From the NCBI GenBank assembly GCA_030917985.1, contig JAUPTR010000333.1, positions 1-6,830 of the forward strand: 6,830 nucleotides of DNA. The letters are read 5' to 3'. Within the stretch, counting starts at the first letter, position 1; each line of letters starts with the position of its first letter. Both the position numbers and the translations under genes were made by a program. The stretch is from Pseudomonadota bacterium (GTDB lineage Bacteria; Pseudomonadota; Gammaproteobacteria; Burkholderiales; SCOH01). A model generated the notes under the pieces. It made no database searches, was not told the DNA's origin, and saw only the letters and a list, made by a program, of their open reading frames with translations. Shown piece by piece: positions 1 through 5,624 of this stretch.

Positions 1-1043
1 CTGAGATTTTTCCCCAGCTCAAGCAGCTGAAGAAAGAAGGCGAGGCAGGGCGTCGCAAAATTACCAAATATACCCGTTATGGCACGGTGCTTTTGGCCAC
101 GTTCCAAAGTTTCGGGATTGCGGTGATGTTGTTCCGTCAGCCAGGCTTGGTGGTTACTGGTCAGTTCGAGTTTTATCTGACTACGGTGATTACGCTGGTG
201 ACCGGCACCATGTTCCTTATGTGGCTGGGTGAGCAGATTACTGAGCGTGGCATTGGCAACGGCATATCTCTGATTATCTGTGCCGGTATCGCGGCTGGCG
301 TGCCGGCTTCGATCGGTAAAACGTTGTCGCTGGCAAATCAGGGCGCCTTGTCGATTCCGTTCGTGTTGTTACTGTTCATCGGTGTCATATTGGTGACAGC
401 GTTGGTGGTGTTTTTCGAGCGTGGACAGCGCAAGATCCTTGTTAATTATGCGAAGCGTCAGGTTGGTAATCGTGTAATGCAGGGGCAGAGCACTCATTTG
501 CCGCTGAAAATCAATATTGCGGGTGTCATTCCGCCCATTTTTGCCTCAAGCATTATCTTGTTTCCGGCAACGATTGCGGGCTGGTTTGGTAGCAACGAGA
601 AACTGCATTTCCTGAAGGACATTGGTGATTTGCTTCACCCCGGGCAGCCGGTTTACGTGTTGTTCTACGCGGCCGCAATTATTTTCTTCTGTTTCTTTTA
701 TACCGCGCTGGTATTCAGCCCGAAAGAGACCGCAGAAAACCTGAAGAAAAGTGGAGCGTTTGTTCCTGGCATTCGTCCAGGTGAGCAAACTTCGCGTTAT
801 ATCGAGAAGATTATTACTCGGTTGACGCTGATTGGTGCGCTGTACATCACGCTCGTATGTTTGTTGCCTGAGTTCCTGATCGTCAAATGGAACGTGCCGT
901 TTTATTTCGGTGGCACTTCGCTATTGATTATCGTCGTAGTGACGATGGATTTCATGGCTCAGGTTCAATCCTACATATTGTCCCAGCAGTATGACGGTTT
1001 GCTCAAGAAGTCGAACTTCAAGGGTGGCCTGAAGGCTCGTTGA
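1..1043 (+). CDS. secY: Protein translocase subunit SecY, 5'-truncated by window edge
   Basis: SecY is the channel-forming subunit of the SecYEG translocon in the inner membrane. It works with SecA or ribosomes to export and insert proteins. The reading frame is open from base 3 with no start codon in the window. About 346 residues are visible, against roughly 440 for the whole protein, so about 95 N-terminal residues (the first transmembrane helices and plug) lie upstream. Visible family marks are the cytoplasmic loop 'FFERGQRKI', the following 'LPLKINIAGVIPPIFASSII' stretch, the C5 loop with 'FSPKETAENLKKSGAF' and 'GIRPGEQTSRYIEKI', and a basic end 'FKGGLKAR'. Several hydrophobic helices alternate with these loops. 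The stop is at 1041-1043, and infA follows after 16 bases. A GTG at 87 is an internal valine codon, not a start. The identification is secure. Confidence 0.97.
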   Translation, partial: EIFPQLKQLKKEGEAGRRKITKYTRYGTVLLATFQSFGIAVMLFRQPGLVVTGQFEFYLTTVITLVTGTMFLMWLGEQITERGIGNGISLIICAGIAAGVPASIGKTLSLANQGALSIPFVLLLFIGVILVTALVVFFERGQRKILVNYAKRQVGNRVMQGQSTHLPLKINIAGVIPPIFASSIILFPATIAGWFGSNEKLHFLKDIGDLLHPGQPVYVLFYAAAIIFFCFFYTALVFSPKETAENLKKSGAFVPGIRPGEQTSRYIEKIITRLTLIGALYITLVCLLPEFLIVKWNVPFYFGGTSLLIIVVVTMDFMAQVQSYILSQQYDGLLKKSNFKGGLKAR

Positions 1044-1059
1044 GACTAACGGTCGAGAT

Positions 1060-1278
1060 ATGTCGAAGGAAGATACGATCCAGATGCAGGGGGAAATTCT
1101 CGAGCCCCTGCCCAACGCAACATTTCGTGTTGAGCTGGAAAATGGTCATGTGGTTCTCGGCCATATTTCCGGCAAGATGCGGATGCACTACATCCGAATT
1201 CTGCCTGGGGACAAGGTAACTGTCGAAATGACGCCTTATGATTTGTCCCGAGCCCGTATCGTATTCCGGGCGAAATAG
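1060..1278 (+). CDS. infA: Translation initiation factor IF-1
   Basis: IF-1 is a small cytoplasmic OB-fold protein. It occupies the 30S A site and helps IF-2 and IF-3 select the initiator tRNA. The 72-residue product has exactly the usual length. It begins 'MSKEDTIQMQGEILE' and carries the conserved 'FRVELENGH', 'HISGKMR', 'YIRILPGDKV' and 'TPYDLSRARIVFR' segments of the S1-like barrel. The ATG at 1060 fits the family N-terminus. No good Shine-Dalgarno precedes it; only a weak GAGA lies very close upstream, so translation may depend on coupling to secY 16 bases upstream. In E. coli infA lies elsewhere on the chromosome. Its place between secY and rpmJ is the arrangement known from betaproteobacteria and many other bacteria. 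Confidence 0.96.
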   Translation: MSKEDTIQMQGEILEPLPNATFRVELENGHVVLGHISGKMRMHYIRILPGDKVTVEMTPYDLSRARIVFRAK

Positions 1279-1307
1279 TCGGAAAGCGGTTGTTGATGAG
1301 AAAGTAG

Positions 1308-1313
1308 AAAGGA
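1308..1313 (+). promoter_or_regulatory. Ribosome binding site of rpmJ
   Basis: AAAGGA lies 7 bases before the ATG at 1321. It supports this start for a gene of only 37 codons. Confidence 0.75.
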
Positions 1314-1320
1314 AATAGGC

Positions 1321-1434
1321 ATGAAAGTACAGCCGTCAGTAAAGCGGATCTGCCGCAAATGCAAAATGATCCGTCGTAAAGGTGTGTTGCGGGTAATTTG
1401 CGATGATCCGCGTCACAAACAGCGTCAAGGTTAA
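1321..1434 (+). CDS. rpmJ: 50S ribosomal protein L36, zinc-binding form
   Basis: L36 is the smallest protein of the large subunit. It binds 23S rRNA through a zinc ribbon. The 37-residue product begins 'MKVQPSVKRICRKCKMIRRK' and ends 'DDPRHKQRQG'. The expected zinc ligands are all present: Cys11, Cys14, Cys27 and His32 (C-x2-C-x12-C-x4-H). This is therefore the zinc-dependent form, not the cysteine-free paralogue that some bacteria express under zinc starvation. The start has a clear AAAGGA ribosome binding site. The gene follows infA after 42 bases and is the last gene before the alpha-operon promoter candidate, matching its place at the end of the spc operon in proteobacteria. Confidence 0.95.
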   Translation: MKVQPSVKRICRKCKMIRRKGVLRVICDDPRHKQRQG

Positions 1435-1437
1435 TCA

Positions 1438-1466
1438 TTGACTCCGTAAGGGGTGAGTGATAGTAT
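1438..1466 (+). promoter_or_regulatory. Candidate sigma70 promoter of the alpha operon
   Basis: TTGACT at 1438-1443 (5 of 6 matches to the -35 consensus) is separated by exactly 17 bases from TAGTAT at 1461-1466 (4 of 6 to the -10). The -10 is preceded by TGA, an extended -10 TGn motif. The predicted transcript start is near 1473, giving a leader of about 23 bases before the rpsM start. The site lies just past the rpmJ stop, in the widest gap of the ribosomal cluster. In E. coli the alpha operon also has a promoter upstream of rpsM. Read-through from the spc genes probably continues, since no terminator is seen between them. Confidence 0.6.
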
Positions 1467-1495
1467 TCGCAACTTTTTGAAATTGGGGAAGTTTT

Positions 1496-1858
1496 ATGGC
1501 CCGTATTGCTGGGGTTAATATTGCCAACCATCAACATGCGGAAATCGCTCTGACTGCGATCTATGGTATTGGCCGCACTCGCGCACAGATTATCTGTGAT
1601 GCTGCGGGTGTTGCTCGCACTACCAAGATCAAGGAATTGAGTGACGCTGAGATGGAAAAGCTGCGTGATGAAGTGGGCAAGTTCACTGTTGAAGGTGATC
1701 TGCGCCGCGAAGTCACTATGAGCATCAAGCGTTTAATGGACCTCGGTTGCTATCGTGGTCTGCGTCATCGCCGTGGTTTGCCGGTTCGTGGTCAGCGTAC
1801 CCGTACCAATGCACGTACCCGTAAAGGTCCGCGCAAAGCGATCGCAGGCAAGAAGTAA
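1496..1858 (+). CDS. rpsM: 30S ribosomal protein S13
   Basis: S13 sits in the head of the small subunit, forms bridges to the 50S subunit and contacts P-site tRNA through its basic tail. The product is 120 residues, close to the usual 118. It begins 'MARIAGVNIANHQHAEIALT', then has the helix-turn segment 'YGIGRTRA' (residues 23-30) and the S13 signature 'RGLRHRRGLPVRGQ' at 87-100. It ends in the lysine/arginine-rich tail 'RTRKGPRKAIAGKK'. The ATG at 1496 is preceded by a purine run GGGGAAG at 1485-1491, a fair ribosome binding site. It is the first gene of the alpha operon, 61 bases after rpmJ and 28 bases before rpsK. Confidence 0.97.
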   Translation: MARIAGVNIANHQHAEIALTAIYGIGRTRAQIICDAAGVARTTKIKELSDAEMEKLRDEVGKFTVEGDLRREVTMSIKRLMDLGCYRGLRHRRGLPVRGQRTRTNARTRKGPRKAIAGKK

Positions 1859-1886
1859 CTAGTTCTGCATATTAAGGATTGAATTA

Positions 1887-2279
1887 ATGGCTAAAGCATC
1901 TACTGCCCGTGTGCGTAAGAAAGTTAAAAAGAGCGTATCGGAAGGCATCGTCCACGTTCACGCTTCTTTTAACAACACCATCGTTACCATCACGGACCGT
2001 CAAGGCAATGCTCTTTCGTGGGCAACCTCCGGCGGTGCTGGTTTTAAGGGTTCTCGTAAATCCACTCCGTTTGCTGCACAGGTTGCAGCAGAAGCTGCCG
2101 GCAAGGTTGCGCTGGAATTCGGCGTGAAGAACCTTGAGGTGAGAATCAAGGGACCAGGGCCTGGTCGTGAATCTGCTGTTCGCGCGTTGAATGCGTTGGG
2201 TTTCAAAATCACCAGCATTTCTGACGTTACGCCGGTTCCGCACAATGGCTGCCGTCCGCCCAAAAAGCGTCGTATTTAA
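1887..2279 (+). CDS. rpsK: 30S ribosomal protein S11
   Basis: S11 lies on the platform of the 30S subunit, near the mRNA exit site and the 3' region of 16S rRNA. The 130-residue product (E. coli 129) has a basic N-terminus 'RVRKKVKKSV', the central 'HASFNNTIVTITDRQGNAL' and 'SGGAGFKGSRKSTPFAAQ' segments, 'IKGPGPGRESAVRAL' and the tail 'PHNGCRPPKKRRI'. The Asn-Gly at residues 120-121 corresponds to the site where E. coli S11 carries an isoaspartate; whether that happens here cannot be told from sequence. The start at 1887 has AAGGA at 1874-1878, 8 bases upstream. rpsD follows after 15 bases. Confidence 0.97.
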   Translation: MAKASTARVRKKVKKSVSEGIVHVHASFNNTIVTITDRQGNALSWATSGGAGFKGSRKSTPFAAQVAAEAAGKVALEFGVKNLEVRIKGPGPGRESAVRALNALGFKITSISDVTPVPHNGCRPPKKRRI

Positions 2280-2283
2280 GTTT

Positions 2284-2290
2284 GGAGAAG
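2284..2290 (+). promoter_or_regulatory. Ribosome binding site of rpsD, supporting a GTG start
   Basis: GGAGAAG lies 4 bases before GTG 2295. Together with the conserved N-terminus 'MARYIGPK' it fixes the start at this GTG, where no ATG is available. Confidence 0.75.
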
Positions 2291-2294
2291 AATT

Positions 2295-2918
2295 GTGGCG
2301 AGATATATCGGACCGAAATGTAAGCTGTCGCGTCGCGAAGGCACAGATCTGTTTTTGAAGAGCGCCCGCCGTGCGCTCGACACCAAGTGCAAGCTGGATG
2401 TGGCACCTGGTCAACACGGTCAGAAGAGTGGCGCCCGCCTGTCTGACTACGGCGTGCAGTTGCGTGAAAAGCAAAAGATTCGTCGTATTTATGGCGTTCT
2501 GGAGCGTCAATTCCGTGGTTATTTTGCTGAGGCTGAGCGTCGTAAGGGCTCTACCGGTGAGAACCTGCTGAAGTTGCTCGAGTCGCGTCTGGATAACGTT
2601 GTATATCGTATGGGTTTTGGCTCGACTCGCGCTGAAGCGCGTCAGCTGGTTAGCCACAAGGCCATTTGTGTAAATGGCAATGCGGTAAACATCCCGTCGT
2701 ACCAGGTTAAACCGGGTGATGTGGTTTCCATTCGTGAAAAATCGAAGAAACAAGTACGTATCGTAGAAGCGCTTGCTTTGGCTGAACAAATTGGTATGCC
2801 CGCCTGGGTTCAGGTTGATGCCAAGAAAATGGAAGGGGTTTACAAATCCGTTCCGGAACGTTCGGATTTGGCTGGTGACATCAACGAACAACTTGTTGTC
2901 GAATTCTACTCGAAGTAA
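2295..2918 (+). CDS. rpsD: 30S ribosomal protein S4
   Basis: S4 is a primary assembly protein that nucleates folding of the 5' domain of 16S rRNA. In E. coli it also represses the alpha operon. The product is 207 residues (E. coli 206). The N-terminal region has 'MARYIGPKCKLSRREGTDLF' and 'APGQHGQKSG'. The middle has 'LSDYGVQLREKQKIRRIYGVLERQF'-like sequence at about residues 49-73. The S4 RNA-binding domain spans about 97-157, including 'YRMGFGSTRAEARQLVSHKA'. The C-terminus reads 'PERSDLAGDINEQLVVEFYSK'-like. Of the four cysteines of zinc-binding S4 proteins, only Cys9 has a clear counterpart, and Cys32 may be another; zinc binding is therefore unlikely. The gene starts with GTG. The gap to rpoA is 24 bases. 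Confidence 0.97.
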   Translation: MARYIGPKCKLSRREGTDLFLKSARRALDTKCKLDVAPGQHGQKSGARLSDYGVQLREKQKIRRIYGVLERQFRGYFAEAERRKGSTGENLLKLLESRLDNVVYRMGFGSTRAEARQLVSHKAICVNGNAVNIPSYQVKPGDVVSIREKSKKQVRIVEALALAEQIGMPAWVQVDAKKMEGVYKSVPERSDLAGDINEQLVVEFYSK

Positions 2919-2942
2919 CCTCAAGCCAGGTAAGGAAGGGTT

Positions 2943-3926
2943 ATGCAAAGCAGTGCTACCGAATTTTTGAAGCCGCGTATCGTCGACGTACAGAACGTAT
3001 CGCCTTATCAGGCGCGTGTCGTGATGGAGCCGTTCGAGCGTGGTTACGGTCATACGCTTGGCAATGCGTTGCGTCGGGTATTGCTCTCGTCGATGCCAGG
3101 TTATGCACCGACCGAAGTGAAAATCGAAGGCGTATTGCATGAGTACTCGGCACTGGACGGTGTTCGTGAAGATGTCGTAGACATCCTTTTGAACCTGAAA
3201 GGTGTTGTGCTGAAATTGCACAATCGTCACAGTGCCTTGCTGTCGCTGAAGAAAGATGGCGAAGGGGTTGTGACCGCTGGCGATATCGAAGTTAGCCATG
3301 ATGTCGAGATTCTCAATCCGGACCATGTGATTGCCAATCTCTCGACTGGCGGCAAGCTATCGATGGAAGTCAAGGTTGAACAAGGTCGTGGTTATGTTCC
3401 GGCAACGGTGCGTGCCAAGGATGATGAAAATCGCTCCATTGGTAGCATGTTGCTTGATGCTTCGTTCAGCCCGATTCGCAAAGTCAGTTTCTCGGTAGAG
3501 AGTGCTCGCGTCGAGCAGCGTACTGATCTGGACAAGTTGGTTATCGATATCGAAACCAACGGCGTAATCGAGCCGGAAGAGGCTGTGCGTTTTGCTGCCC
3601 GTACTCTGGTAGATCAGTTGTCGGTATTTGCCGATCTGAAAGGTACTGCGGTGGAGGTTGAAGAGCCGCGCGCCCCTCAGATTGACCCGATTCTGTTGCG
3701 TCCGGTGGATGATCTTGAGCTGACAGTACGTTCGGCTAACTGCCTAAAAGCGGAAAACATTTATTACATTGGCGACCTTATCCAGCGTACCGAAACCGAG
3801 TTGTTGAAGACTCCGAACCTTGGTCGCAAATCGCTCAACGAGATCAAGGAAGTGCTTGCTTCCAAGGGTCTTACCTTGGGCATGAAGCTGGAAAACTGGC
3901 CGCCTGTCGGTTTGGAAAAACCGTAA
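2943..3926 (+). CDS. rpoA: DNA-directed RNA polymerase subunit alpha
   Basis: The alpha dimer scaffolds assembly of RNA polymerase, and its C-terminal domain contacts UP elements and activators. The 327-residue product (E. coli 329) has the N-terminal dimerization domain with 'ERGYGHTLGNALRRVLLSSM' (32-51), 'VLHEYSALDGVREDV' and 'ARVEQRTDLDKLVIDIETNG'. A linker around 232-248 leads to the C-terminal helix-hairpin-helix domain with 'DPILLRPVDDLELTVRSANC' at 248-267. DNA-contact residues equivalent to E. coli Arg265, Asn268, Gly296, Lys298 and Ser299 are present as Arg263, Asn266, Gly294, Lys296 and Ser297. UP-element recognition should therefore be intact. A strong AGGAAGG (2933-2939) precedes the ATG. 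It is the fourth gene of the alpha operon. Confidence 0.98.
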   Translation: MQSSATEFLKPRIVDVQNVSPYQARVVMEPFERGYGHTLGNALRRVLLSSMPGYAPTEVKIEGVLHEYSALDGVREDVVDILLNLKGVVLKLHNRHSALLSLKKDGEGVVTAGDIEVSHDVEILNPDHVIANLSTGGKLSMEVKVEQGRGYVPATVRAKDDENRSIGSMLLDASFSPIRKVSFSVESARVEQRTDLDKLVIDIETNGVIEPEEAVRFAARTLVDQLSVFADLKGTAVEVEEPRAPQIDPILLRPVDDLELTVRSANCLKAENIYYIGDLIQRTETELLKTPNLGRKSLNEIKEVLASKGLTLGMKLENWPPVGLEKP

Positions 3927-3934
3927 GGAAAGGA
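3925..3934 (+). promoter_or_regulatory. Ribosome binding site of rplQ, deciding ATG over upstream TTG
   Basis: AAGGAAAGGA overlaps the rpoA stop codon and ends 7 bases before ATG 3942. An in-frame TTG at 3936 would sit almost against it, so the ATG is the better start. The family N-terminus 'MRHR' agrees. Confidence 0.8.
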
Positions 3935-3941
3935 ATTGACC

Positions 3942-4331
3942 ATGCGTCATCGTTTGAGCAATCGTAAACTTAACCGCACCAGCAGCCATCGTCTGGCTCT
4001 GTTGCGCAACTTGGCTAACGCCTTGTTGAAAGAAGAAGTAATCAAGACCACTTTGCCTAAGGCAAAGGAACTACGTCGTGTTGCTGAGCCGCTGATTACC
4101 CTGGGTAAAAAGCCGAGCTTGGCGAATCGTCGTCTGGCCTTTGACCGCACTCGTGATCGCGACATTGTTGTTAAGCTGTTTGATGTATTGGGGCCGCGTT
4201 ATGCAAACCGTAACGGTGGTTACCTGCGTATCCTGAAGTGCGGTTTCCGGCAGGGTGACAATGCGCCGATGGCGTATGTTGAACTGCTGGATCGCCCTGA
4301 AGAAGGTGAAGTGATCGCTGCTGCCGAGTAA
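3942..4331 (+). CDS. rplQ: 50S ribosomal protein L17
   Basis: L17 lies near the exit of the peptide tunnel and binds 23S rRNA. From the ATG at 3942 the product is 129 residues (E. coli 127). It begins 'MRHRLSNRKLNRTSSHRLAL', has the family stretch 'IKTTLPKAKELRRVAEPLIT' at 34-53, then 'NRRLAFDRTRD' and 'GGYLRILKCGFRQGDNAPMA' at 92-111. It ends in a short acidic tail 'PEEGEVIAAAE'. An in-frame TTG two codons upstream is rejected because it lies too close to the ribosome binding site and the family starts with MRHR. It is the last gene of the alpha operon. The operon-ending terminator follows about 50 bases after the stop. Confidence 0.97.
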   Translation: MRHRLSNRKLNRTSSHRLALLRNLANALLKEEVIKTTLPKAKELRRVAEPLITLGKKPSLANRRLAFDRTRDRDIVVKLFDVLGPRYANRNGGYLRILKCGFRQGDNAPMAYVELLDRPEEGEVIAAAE

Positions 4332-4379
4332 AGCCTTATTTGGTTTTCTGGTGTCGTTGTTTTAATAACGGCGCCCGGC

Positions 4380-4413
4380 AACAAAACCCCCGGACATCCG
4401 GGGGTTTTGTTTT
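4380..4413 (+). terminator. Strong intrinsic terminator after rplQ, possibly bidirectional
   Basis: Bases 4380-4393 pair perfectly with 4398-4411: a 14-bp stem with the GC core CCCCCGG/CCGGGGG and a four-base loop ACAT. The right arm runs into TTTTGTTTTG, giving the U-rich tail for + strand transcripts. The left flank is AACAAAA, so a minus-strand transcript would also meet a hairpin followed by a U-rich run. It should end the alpha operon and insulate it from potA. Confidence 0.92.
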
Positions 4414-4496
4414 GTCGGTTTCAAATGGTGTGACGCTTTTGGCGAATTGATAAAAAGCGAAATCAGTCAGTGGCAACTTTCGCTTCCAGCCAATTT

Positions 4497-4505
4497 TGGT
4501 AAAAT
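4497..4505 (+). promoter_or_regulatory. Candidate extended -10 promoter of the pot operon
   Basis: TGGTAAAAT combines the TGn extension with TAAAAT (5 of 6 to TATAAT). No good -35 hexamer is present at 16-18 bases upstream, which is acceptable for extended -10 promoters. The predicted start near 4512 would give a leader of about 20 bases before the potA ATG, leaving little room for leader-based control. Confidence 0.55.
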
Positions 4506-4519
4506 ACGCCGCTCTTGGT

Positions 4520-4525
4520 AAAGGG
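4520..4525 (+). promoter_or_regulatory. Ribosome binding site of potA
   Basis: AAAGGG ends 6 bases before ATG 4532. The frame is open further upstream to a TTG at 4496, but that codon overlaps the predicted promoter and has no purine-rich site, so 4532 is the chosen start. GTG 4529 is a less likely alternative. Confidence 0.65.
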
Positions 4526-4531
4526 CGCGTG

Positions 4532-5620
4532 ATGGCACTGCTGGAAATCAAAAATATCGTCAAACAGTTTGGCGATTTTACTGCTGTTGACAATGTCAGC
4601 CTGTCGATTGAAACGGGCGAGTTCTTCACCTTGCTCGGGCCATCCGGGTGCGGTAAAACCACACTTTTGCGCATGCTGGCCGGCTTCGAGCAGCCGGATA
4701 GCGGCGAAATCCTGCTGGATGGTAAAAATGTCGCCAACGTGCCACCGGAAAAACGCCCGGTACATACCGTTTTCCAGAGCTACGCCCTGTTTCCGCACAT
4801 GACAGTAGCTGACAACATCGCCTTTCCGTTAAAGATGGCGAAAAAAGACCCGGCCGACATCCAGAAACAAGTGAGCAAATTGCTGGAAGATGTCCGCCTG
4901 GCACAATTCGGCAATCGCTTTCCACATGAACTATCCGGCGGTCAGCGTCAGCGTGTAGCGATTGCACGCGCCCTGGCCAATCGCCCACGCCTGTTGCTGC
5001 TGGATGAGCCCTTATCGGCGCTGGATGCCAAGTTGCGCGAGCAGATGCAGATTGAACTGATCAATCTGCAGAAGGAAGTCGGCATCACCTTTATTTATGT
5101 TACCCATGACCAGGGTGAAGCGCTGGCGCTGTCGCACCGCATCGCGGTGATGAACAAGGGTACGGTTGAGCAGCTGGATATTCCGGAGAAGATTTACGGT
5201 TTCCCCAAAAACCGCTTTGTTGCCGATTTCATCGGCCAGTGCAATCTGCTTGATGGCACAATCGTCGAAGTCGGCAGTGATCGCATGAAAGTCGAGATTG
5301 CGGGTGTGGGTATCGCCGAAACATTGCCGGCAGAAGGCGCCAAAGTGGGGGCCAAAGGCACGCTTGCGCTGCGCCCGGAAAAGATCAAGATCAGCTCCAG
5401 CCTTCCGGCGGATGTGGCGGACGAAGTGCATTTCCGCGGTACGGTGCACGACTGCCTCTATCTGGGGGATGTCACCATTTACATCGTTGAGCTTGAAAAT
5501 GGATTGCTGCTGGAAGCCATGTTGCCCAACTCTGCTTCGGGGCAGGCCAAGTTTTTCAACGATAATGATGCGGTTGAAATTGCCTGGCGTTTTGATGCCG
5601 GCCACTTCCTGACGGAGTAA
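4532..5620 (+). CDS. potA: Polyamine (spermidine/putrescine) ABC transporter ATP-binding protein
   Basis: This is the cytoplasmic ATPase that powers polyamine import through the PotB/PotC channel. The product is 362 residues from ATG 4532 (E. coli PotA 378, PotG 377). The nucleotide-binding domain is complete: Walker A 'GPSGCGKT' (36-43), Q-loop Gln82 in 'FQSYALFPHMTV', signature 'LSGGQ' (134-138), Walker B 'LLLLDEP' (154-160), D-loop 'SALD' (162-165) and switch His192 in 'THDQGEAL'. A C-terminal TOBE-like regulatory domain spans about 235-360, with 'LRPEKI' and 'YLGDVTIYIVELENG'. The N-terminus 'MALLEI' resembles PotG, while 'FFTLLGPSGCGKTTLLR' and 'TVFQSYALFPHMTV' resemble PotA. Substrate preference (spermidine or putrescine) therefore cannot be decided. 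Four bases separate it from potB. Confidence 0.93.
   Translation: MALLEIKNIVKQFGDFTAVDNVSLSIETGEFFTLLGPSGCGKTTLLRMLAGFEQPDSGEILLDGKNVANVPPEKRPVHTVFQSYALFPHMTVADNIAFPLKMAKKDPADIQKQVSKLLEDVRLAQFGNRFPHELSGGQRQRVAIARALANRPRLLLLDEPLSALDAKLREQMQIELINLQKEVGITFIYVTHDQGEALALSHRIAVMNKGTVEQLDIPEKIYGFPKNRFVADFIGQCNLLDGTIVEVGSDRMKVEIAGVGIAETLPAEGAKVGAKGTLALRPEKIKISSSLPADVADEVHFRGTVHDCLYLGDVTIYIVELENGLLLEAMLPNSASGQAKFFNDNDAVEIAWRFDAGHFLTE
5614..5617 (+). promoter_or_regulatory. Ribosome binding site of potB, supporting a GTG start
   Basis: GGAG lies inside the last codons of potA, 7 bases before GTG 5625. The spacing is good, and the next in-frame ATG (residue 30) would remove the first membrane helix, so the GTG start is preferred. 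Confidence 0.7.
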
Positions 5621-5624
5621 GCAG

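Larger units (their letters stand above)
4332..4531. other. 200-base intergenic region between rplQ and potA
   Basis: This is the only sizeable gap in the window. It holds the rplQ terminator (4380-4413), a short AT-rich spacer, and an extended -10 promoter candidate for potA. The segment 4332-4379 shows only a weak, imperfect inverted repeat (4355-4370) without a T-run. I see no small ORF with a credible ribosome binding site and no recognised riboswitch. Confidence 0.7.

Noticed and set aside
1046..1537. A 163-codon minus-strand open frame across infA, rpmJ and the start of rpsM.
   Set aside because: It covers two whole conserved genes and the rpsM promoter region, and its translation shows no family features.
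2152..2166. Near-perfect palindrome GACCAGG-G-CCTGGTC inside rpsK.
   Set aside because: It encodes the conserved Gly-Pro-Gly-Pro-Gly-Arg of S11, and a one-base loop cannot form a hairpin. It is probably a by-product of the protein sequence rather than an operator.
1884..3326. A 480-codon open frame on the minus strand opposite rpsK, rpsD and the first part of rpoA.
   Set aside because: It lies exactly antisense to three strongly conserved genes, has no recognisable domain, and spans their intergenic gaps. Codon bias of highly expressed genes removes stop codons from the opposite frame, which explains its length.
4355..4370. AT-rich inverted repeat CGTTGT...ATAACG after rplQ as a first terminator.
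   Set aside because: The stem is short, includes a G-T pair with a tiny loop, and is followed by GC-rich sequence rather than a T-run. The hairpin at 4380-4413 is far stronger.
4447..4452. TTGATA, a good match to a -35 hexamer upstream of potA.
   Set aside because: At 16-18 bases downstream there is only AGTGGC/GTGGCA/TGGCAA, none resembling a -10. The extended -10 at 4497 is too far away to pair with it.
4496..4531. N-terminal extension of PotA from TTG 4496.
   Set aside because: The codons overlap the predicted promoter, lack a ribosome binding site, and add residues (VKYAALGKGRV) not seen in the family; ATG 4532 gives the family-like N-terminus 'MALLEI'.
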